From: Syntrophomonadaceae bacterium
Lineage (GTDB): Bacteria; Bacillota; Dethiobacteria; DTU022; UBA8154
NCBI GenBank assembly: GCA_007122565.1
Contig: SKTJ01000230.1
Span: 1-10,582 of the forward strand
DNA: 10,582 nt
Direction of reading: 5' to 3'
The notes beneath the pieces were generated by a model that was not told where the DNA came from, did no database searches, and saw nothing but the letters and a program-made list of their open reading frames with translations. Positions within the stretch are counted from its first letter, which is position 1. Each line of letters opens with the position of its first letter. The position numbers were made by a program, and so were the translations under genes. Shown here piece after piece: positions 6,612 to 10,582 of this stretch.

Positions 6612-7715
6612 ACTATCCCACTGCTTCAGTGTTTCCTCCAGGGTGCTGATAAAGCGCTTGTTCTGCTCTTCTGTGCCGAACGAAACCCTTATATGTTGGG
6701 GGTAACCAAAGATATCACCAGTACGGACGATAACGCCCTGTTGGAGCAACTTCTGGAAGAGGGCCTTTGAATCCACGCCTACCTCCACGAAAATAAAGTT
6801 GGCCTGGGTGGGTACATAAGACAGACCCATGCGCTCAAACTCTTTCGCCAGGTAGTCCCGTCCCTGTGTGTTGGCAGCTTGCACCGCTTTCATGTGCTCC
6901 TGGTCTTTTAGGGCAGCCAATGCCGCAACCTGTGCCACAGCATTTACGTTGAAAGGTTCACGTACCGTATTTATATCTGCAATGATCTCCTCACTCGCCA
7001 GGCCATAGCCCACGCGCAACCCCGCCAAACCGTAGATCTTGGAGAAAGTGCGGAATATAAGTACGTTATAGCCTTCCTTTAAGAATTCAATACTGCGGGC
7101 ATATGCAAGGTCGGTCACATACTCGTAATAGGCCTCGTCCATCACCACCAGGATGTGTGGAGGTACCTGCTTCATAAAATCAGCCAGTTCGGCGTGAGTA
7201 AGCATGGCCCCCGTAGGGTTATTGGGATTGCAGACATAGATTATTTTAGTACGCTCCGTAATCGCTGCTAACATTGCCGGCAGATCATGACAAAAATCCA
7301 CGGAGGGGACCCGTACCGGCGTCGCGTCCATTACACGGGCAGCAAATTCGTACTCGGAAAAGGTAGGGTGAGATATAATAATCTCGTCCCCTGGATTTAA
7401 GTATGCCATTCCGGAAAAAGTAATCAGTTCGTCAGCCCCGTTACCGCAAATTATGTTTTTATCTGTCACACCTAGATGCTCAGCCAGGGCCTGCTTGAGA
7501 TAATAAGCATTACCATCCGGATAGAGGCTGAGTTTTTGCAGATATCCCTTAATCGCATCCATCACCTTCGTTGAAGGGCCGAGTGGGTTTTCATTAGAAG
7601 CCATTTTAATAATGTTACTGACACCGAGTTCCCGCTCAACTTCTTCGATCGGCTTTCCCGGCACGTAGGGAACAATCGGTTCCAGGCAGGCTCGTTTCTT
7701 AAAATCCTTGGCCAT
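6609..7715 (-). CDS. hisC: Histidinol-phosphate aminotransferase
   Basis: PLP-dependent class I/II aminotransferase converting imidazole-acetol phosphate and glutamate to histidinol phosphate in histidine synthesis; Firmicute members can also transaminate aromatic keto acids. The 368-residue protein shows the HisC pattern: ASNENPLGPS (39-48), NGADELI (92-98), CNPNNPTG (162-169), MDEAYYEY (192-199), and TFSKIYGLAGLRVGY (223-237) with the PLP lysine at 226 and Arg234. Near the end is IRVSFGTEEQN. I chose ATG 7713-7715 with AGGAAG 7 bases upstream. An in-frame TTG at 7818-7820 with its own AAAGGGG site would add 35 residues; the family starts at the shorter position. Downstream of nudF with a 140-bp gap and no clear promoter, so probably co-transcribed. 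No other his gene is in view and no T-box was found. Confidence 0.94.
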   Translation of the reverse strand: MAKDFKKRACLEPIVPYVPGKPIEEVERELGVSNIIKMASNENPLGPSTKVMDAIKGYLQKLSLYPDGNAYYLKQALAEHLGVTDKNIICGNGADELITFSGMAYLNPGDEIIISHPTFSEYEFAARVMDATPVRVPSVDFCHDLPAMLAAITERTKIIYVCNPNNPTGAMLTHAELADFMKQVPPHILVVMDEAYYEYVTDLAYARSIEFLKEGYNVLIFRTFSKIYGLAGLRVGYGLASEEIIADINTVREPFNVNAVAQVAALAALKDQEHMKAVQAANTQGRDYLAKEFERMGLSYVPTQANFIFVEVGVDSKALFQKLLQQGVIVRTGDIFGYPQHIRVSFGTEEQNKRFISTLEETLKQWDS

Positions 7716-7843
7716 TGTTTCACTTCCTTTTCTAATATCTAGTGTCGTGGAAAGTTTAAAAATTGCCCATATTTTTGCTTCTACAAGGGACTGGAAAAAT
7801 CCTTCTTTTTCGATGGACAATTGTGCCCCTTTCCCCTGCCTTT

Positions 7844-7864
7844 AACTGTCAATTGTCAACTTCT
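7844..7864 (-). repeat. Short heptamer repeat across the nudF stop codon
   Basis: On the plus strand aactgtc, aattgtc and aacttct follow one another with a 7-bp period, spanning the nudF stop (7856-7858). On the gene strand it reads GTTGACAATTGACAGTT. Only two good copies, so weak alone, but it matches the pattern at other gene ends here. Confidence 0.4.
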
Positions 7865-8392
7865 CAAATGCCTTTTCGCCATCAGTAGTCCCGCAATGGT
7901 CTTGCCATCCTCAATTTCCTGAGACATAACCATGGCCAGGCCCTCATCCAAAGACATGCTCAAAACCTCCAGAAATTCTCCTTCCTCTCCCGGCGTATCC
8001 TGTTTTATCAAGTCAGTCGCCAAATAGAGGTGTATCCCTTCATTGGAGAAACCGGGAGACGAATAATAAAATGTGAGCTTACAAATCGTGCGGGGGAAAA
8101 AGCCGATCTCCTCCGTCAATTCACGTCGTGCACACTCCAGGGGATCTTCCCCCCGTTCCAACTTTCCTGCCGGGATCTCCAAAAGCATTTTCTCAAGGGG
8201 TTTACGATATTGCCGTACCAGATAAACCTGTCCGTTCTCGTCCACGGGCACAATTGCCACCGCTCCCACATGCTCCACAATTTCCCGCTCACTCTCCTGC
8301 CCTCCAGCCAGGCGCACCCGGTCCACCCTAACCTTGATCACCTTACCCTCGAAAATACTACGACTCTCCAACGTTGTCTCCGTAAAGTCCAC
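7856..8392 (-). CDS. nudF: ADP-ribose pyrophosphatase (Nudix hydrolase)
   Basis: Hydrolyses ADP-ribose to AMP and ribose 5-phosphate, clearing a reactive product of NAD turnover in the cytoplasm. The 178-residue protein has the full Nudix box at 76-98 (G-x5-E-x7-REL-T-EEIGF) with metal-binding Glu91, Glu94 and Glu95. Upstream are HVGAVAIVP and VRQYRKPLEKMLLEIPAG, which are typical of the ADP-ribose group, as is the downstream YYSSPGFSNE with a Pro about 15 residues after the box. The start GTG at 8390-8392 has an ideal AAGGAGG 7 bases upstream; a TTG one codon earlier sits too close to it. It heads the nudF-hisC pair, and its leader carries a transposase relic. Substrate specificity is inferred from motif pattern. 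Confidence 0.92.
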   Translation of the reverse strand: MDFTETTLESRSIFEGKVIKVRVDRVRLAGGQESEREIVEHVGAVAIVPVDENGQVYLVRQYRKPLEKMLLEIPAGKLERGEDPLECARRELTEEIGFFPRTICKLTFYYSSPGFSNEGIHLYLATDLIKQDTPGEEGEFLEVLSMSLDEGLAMVMSQEIEDGKTIAGLLMAKRHLRS

Positions 8393-8427
8393 CAACCCAC
8401 CTCCTTATGTGCTTGTCACTTAACTTT

Positions 8428-8511
8428 TTAACTTATTAGACGTTCTGCTTTTTGTATTTCCATTACATGGTAGATAGCACCTTCATACTTAATCAGCGGT
8501 TTTCTACTCAT
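8428..8511 (-). pseudogene. N-terminal remnant of a REP-associated tyrosine (Y1) transposase
   Basis: A 27-codon ORF starts ATG 8509-8511 behind a strong GGAGGGGG site and ends at TAA 8428-8430. Its first residues, MSRKPLIKYEGAIYHVM, are the conserved N-terminus of Y1 transposases of the IS200/REP-associated (RAYT) type, where YHV belongs to the first strand of the fold. After Met17 the similarity to the family stops, ten codons before the stop codon, and the catalytic HUH and Tyr motifs are absent. It is therefore a broken gene. It lies in the presumed nudF leader, 35 bp before nudF, and could still be translated as a small leader peptide. Confidence 0.72.
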
Positions 8512-8540
8512 AAAACCCCCTCCCGGATTTATTTAACCAT

Positions 8541-8570
8541 AATATACATGAATATTCAATAAGTTAACAA
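8541..8570 (-). promoter_or_regulatory. Candidate promoter of nudF-hisC
   Basis: TTGTTA (8565-8570) and TATATT (8541-8546) on the minus strand are 18 bases apart. The -35 lies within the right inverted repeat of the relic element, so the promoter may have been brought by the element. Transcription would start near 8534, upstream of the transposase remnant. Confidence 0.4.
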
Positions 8571-8587
8571 GTTAAGTGAGAGGCACC

Positions 8588-8618
8588 GAATATTGGCCAA
8601 GCAGTGTTGCATAAGTAT
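8588..8618 (+). promoter_or_regulatory. Possible sigma-E-like sporulation promoter of the deacetylase gene
   Basis: GAATATT (8588-8594) fits the Bacillus sigma-E -35 pattern KMATATT, and CATAAGTAT (8610-8618) keeps the CATA core of the -10 at a 15-base spacing. The -10 is otherwise imperfect. It would start transcription near 8625, which favours the ATG at 8669 over the GTG at 8621 as the gene start. Confidence 0.3.
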
Positions 8619-8668
8619 TAGTGGTATTCTCTAATCCTCTAAACACCGTGGAGAAAGGACTGAAAGGC

Positions 8669-9454
8669 ATGGGAAGAAGGTTAATTATCTTTCATATGAA
8701 ATCATGCATTTATTTACTATTGTTTTTTCTTATCGTGGGTTTATTTGCCTTTTTTCATTCCACACTGCTATCAGTGGTCCCGGCTGTCGCCCGGCAGGAA
8801 CGGCTTGTCCCTATTTACTACGTGCAGACAGGGGAGAGAAATATAGCTATCTCCTTTGATGCCAGTTGGGGTGCTGCTTACACGCCTACTCTCCTGGAGA
8901 TTTTGCGGGATAACGATATAACCACCACCTTCTTCCTCACAGGCTTCTGGGTGGAGAAATATCCGGATATGGTTAAGGAAATTGCGGCCGCCGGACACGA
9001 GATCGGCAATCATACGTATAGCCATCCCCATTTAAACAGCTTGGAACCGGATGAAATTAAAACTGAATTGGAGCGGGTGGGCCATATGATTTACGAGTTG
9101 ACAGAACGGCAACCAGATCTGTTCCGCCCGCCTTTCGGCGAGTATAGTGACAAGGTGATCCGGACGGCGGAGCAGTGCGGATATCGTACCATCCAGTGGA
9201 GTGTGGATTCCCTGGATTGGCAGGAGTTTGGTGTAGAACCTATGGTGAAAAGGGTAACGGAAAAACTGCACCCCGGCGCGATCGTGCTTTTTCATAACAA
9301 CGGAAAGTATACTGCAGAAGCTCTGCCTGATATTATTAGCTACGCACATGAGCACGGCTACAAGATCATCCCCATCTCTGAACTCCTTTATAATGAGAAC
9401 TACGAAATCGATAGTAACAGCGGGGCACAAATTCAGTTGCCGCCTGTTAATTAA
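8669..9454 (+). CDS. pdaB: PdaB-like polysaccharide deacetylase (sporulation-type)
   Basis: Membrane-anchored carbohydrate esterase family 4 protein, probably acting outside the membrane on peptidoglycan N-acetyl groups. The 261 residues hold one uncleaved-looking membrane segment (about 12-29) and a NodB domain (about 57-240). Motifs: SFDASWG (62-68) with catalytic-type Asp64; GNHTYSH with metal ligands His115 and His119; RPPFG (153-157); VDSLDW (179-184); IVLFH (205-209). The second Asp of the usual FDD motif is replaced by Ala65, as in the SFDxxWG pattern of the PdaB group. The ATG at 8669 has AAAGGA 9 bases upstream and gives a length close to B. subtilis PdaB; an in-frame GTG at 8621 lacks a ribosome binding site. 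A role in spore cortex or germination is inferred from family resemblance. Confidence 0.85.
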   Translation: MGRRLIIFHMKSCIYLLLFFLIVGLFAFFHSTLLSVVPAVARQERLVPIYYVQTGERNIAISFDASWGAAYTPTLLEILRDNDITTTFFLTGFWVEKYPDMVKEIAAAGHEIGNHTYSHPHLNSLEPDEIKTELERVGHMIYELTERQPDLFRPPFGEYSDKVIRTAEQCGYRTIQWSVDSLDWQEFGVEPMVKRVTEKLHPGAIVLFHNNGKYTAEALPDIISYAHEHGYKIIPISELLYNENYEIDSNSGAQIQLPPVN

Positions 9455-9486
9455 ATAGTTACGCCATGGCGGCATGATTGTCTGCT

Positions 9487-9515
9487 CAGGTATACAGCCC
9501 CGGGTTGCATACCTG
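9487..9515. other. Strong imperfect hairpin after the deacetylase gene
   Basis: CAGGTATACAGCC (9487-9499) pairs with GGTTGCATACCTG (9503-9515) except for one A-C mismatch and one G-T wobble, with a 3-base loop. There is no T run on either side, so it is not a standard terminator. It lies 33 bp after the deacetylase stop and may protect or end that transcript, or be a single REP-like palindrome. Confidence 0.5.
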
Positions 9516-9611
9516 CTCCCAACCGCAGGCTCATAAGAGATAAAGGTTAGCTCCTGGAGCGCTGGCACCATCAGATAATGAAAATGGACTTTTCCCAGGT
9601 TTATGTTTTCC

Positions 9612-9642
9612 TTTCCAACATTCCAAATTTCCAACATTCCAA
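9612..9642 (-). repeat. Direct repeat TTTCCAACATTCCAA, two copies
   Basis: Two identical 15-bp copies (9612-9626 and 9628-9642) stand 1 bp apart. On the glycosyltransferase strand they read TTGGAATG / TTGGAAAT units with an 8-bp sub-period and begin 2 bases after its stop codon. No terminator hairpin is seen there. Confidence 0.8.
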
Positions 9643-9644
9643 CT

Positions 9645-10582
9645 TTATTCCTGCATTTTCAGGTCGTCTATTTTCAAAAACAGGGCAAGGTAATTGAGAA
9701 CATTTCTTGTTACCAGAAATTCTTTCCTTACTTTCTCCTTTCCTTTTTCGCTAAGCTCCTGGGCCAGCATGGGATTGCGCAATATATGTAGCACTTTTTC
9801 CGCACATTCCTCCACCGTACTCACCAGGTAACCAGTTACTCCATCTTCAATTTGCAATTTGATGCCGCCCACGTTCCCGCCAATAACAGGCCTTCCCTTC
9901 CATAAACCCTCAGCCACCGTGAGGCCGAATCCCTCTTTAAGGGATTTCTGCAGTACCACGTCCGAGACTGTTTGAAAAGCGTTTACTTCCAGTCCCGTAA
10001 TCCCATTAAAGTTGGTAACAATTTTTATATCATAGTCTTCGCCGGCCTTACGCAGGGTTCTGTAAAGATAGTCCCAACCCTCCGGATCGTCGGAGGCCAT
10101 GGAACCCACCAGAGCTACCTGTACCTCGGGCAATTCTTTTTTAATAATACGGTAGACATCCAGCACCCCCAGGGGATCTTTCCACGGATCGAAACGGGAG
10201 ACCTGGGAAATGAGGGGCCGATTAATATCAATGCCAAATTCGGTGACGATTTCCTGCGCCCGCTCCCGTGTTAAAGGGATATTTTTGTAGCTTAGGGGAT
10301 CGATTGACGGTGTGATGAATGTTACGTTTTGCAGGCCGTGGTGTTCCTTAACGTAGTCGGGCATGGTAAAAATGCAAGCATCATACTGGGAGATATACTG
10401 GTATAAGAAATTCCAGTACTCCCCGTTGGGCGTTGAAGTATCAATATGGCAGCGCCAGATCCACTTTTCACCGGCTCTTTTACCCCTGTAGTGGATTAAT
10501 GCCGCGGGCTGAGGATCATGGATGACGATATAATCATAATGCCAGTCATGCATGTATAAGACATTTAGCTCATTATAATGCA
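9645..10582 (-). CDS. treT: TreT-like trehalose-synthesising glycosyltransferase, C-terminal part
   Basis: Partial: the 5' end lies beyond the right edge, and the frame stays open to base 10582, so the ATG at 10553 is internal. About 312 residues are visible. GT-B, family 4 retaining transferase. Counting from that Met: IHDPQPAALI (11-20) and WIWRCHID (31-38), hallmark segments of TreT-type trehalose synthases; QVSRFDPWKDPLGV (117-130); LVGSMASDDPEGW (148-160); and the donor-binding EGFGLTVAE with Glu207 and Glu215, then GGNVGGI. TreT joins NDP-glucose and glucose into trehalose in one step, mostly in thermophilic archaea and some bacteria. No trehalose partner gene is visible, so the exact acceptor is uncertain; a related GT4 disaccharide synthase is the alternative. 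Confidence 0.8.
   Translation of the reverse strand, partial: HYNELNVLYMHDWHYDYIVIHDPQPAALIHYRGKRAGEKWIWRCHIDTSTPNGEYWNFLYQYISQYDACIFTMPDYVKEHHGLQNVTFITPSIDPLSYKNIPLTRERAQEIVTEFGIDINRPLISQVSRFDPWKDPLGVLDVYRIIKKELPEVQVALVGSMASDDPEGWDYLYRTLRKAGEDYDIKIVTNFNGITGLEVNAFQTVSDVVLQKSLKEGFGLTVAEGLWKGRPVIGGNVGGIKLQIEDGVTGYLVSTVEECAEKVLHILRNPMLAQELSEKGKEKVRKEFLVTRNVLNYLALFLKIDDLKMQE

Larger units (their letters stand above)
8409..8586. mobile_element. Relic element with 32-bp inverted repeats
   Basis: The reverse complement of 8409-8440 matches 8555-8586 at 27 of 32 positions; the shared core contains AAGTTAAGTGA preceded by another GTTAA unit 8 bases away. The repeats frame a 178-bp segment whose interior encodes the start of a Y1 transposase on the minus strand. 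No flanking target duplication is evident. It begins 3 bp upstream of the nudF ribosome binding site. It could be a deleted REP-associated transposase unit with its flanking palindromic repeats, or a MITE-like derivative. Confidence 0.6.

Noticed and set aside
7716..7855. T-box or other amino-acid riboswitch upstream of hisC
   Set aside because: The gap is short, open in frame with hisC for most of its length, and lacks the T-box sequence or a terminator hairpin.
9032..9637. 201-codon open frame on the minus strand under the deacetylase gene and the following gap
   Set aside because: Antisense to the conserved NodB domain and to repeat DNA, with no familiar protein motifs.

Overview
The window looks like a chromosomal segment of a Gram-positive, probably spore-forming Clostridia-type Firmicute, possibly Peptococcaceae-like. 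The signs are the tsaE-tsaB-rimI-tsaD order, thioredoxin-type ArsC, a PdaB-like sporulation deacetylase, PRC-barrel proteins of the type common in that group, strong AGGAGG-type ribosome binding sites, frequent GTG/TTG starts and moderate GC. Species cannot be read from the sequence. Most of the window is housekeeping DNA. I see no CRISPR array, phage, toxin-antitoxin or defence island, and no tRNA or rRNA.

Left half (1-5350), all on the minus strand, in transcription order: tsaE, tsaB, rimI and tsaD, then a 334-bp gap with a cluster of DnaA-box-like sites, then murC, arsC and the 5' end of an RNase H-like exonuclease gene cut by the left edge. TsaD, TsaB and TsaE make the N6-threonylcarbamoyladenosine (t6A37) modification of ANN-decoding tRNAs. 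RimI is the usual GNAT neighbour in this cluster. MurC adds L-alanine to UDP-MurNAc in peptidoglycan synthesis. ArsC is a lone arsenate reductase with no other ars gene in view.

Middle (5350-8400): a divergent intergenic region carries promoters for tsaE (minus) and for a tandem PRC-barrel protein (plus). That gene converges on a nudF-hisC pair (minus), and a clear bidirectional terminator lies between them. On both sides of the terminator, starting at the stop codons, are 7-bp-period G/T-rich repeats that are reverse complements of each other.

Right part (8400-10582): upstream of nudF sits a small relic consisting of the first ~17 codons of a REP-associated tyrosine (Y1) transposase, framed by 32-bp inverted repeats (27/32 identical). 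The right repeat appears to supply the -35 of the nudF promoter. Then come a PdaB-like polysaccharide deacetylase (plus), a 190-bp gap with a strong hairpin and a 16-bp-period repeat, and a 5'-truncated TreT-like trehalose-synthesising glycosyltransferase (minus) running off the right edge.

No new enzyme system stands out. The features most worth a second look are non-coding: the DnaA-box-like cluster between tsaD and murC, the 7-8-bp-period repeats that begin at or just after stop codons at several gene ends, and the transposase relic that now forms the nudF leader.
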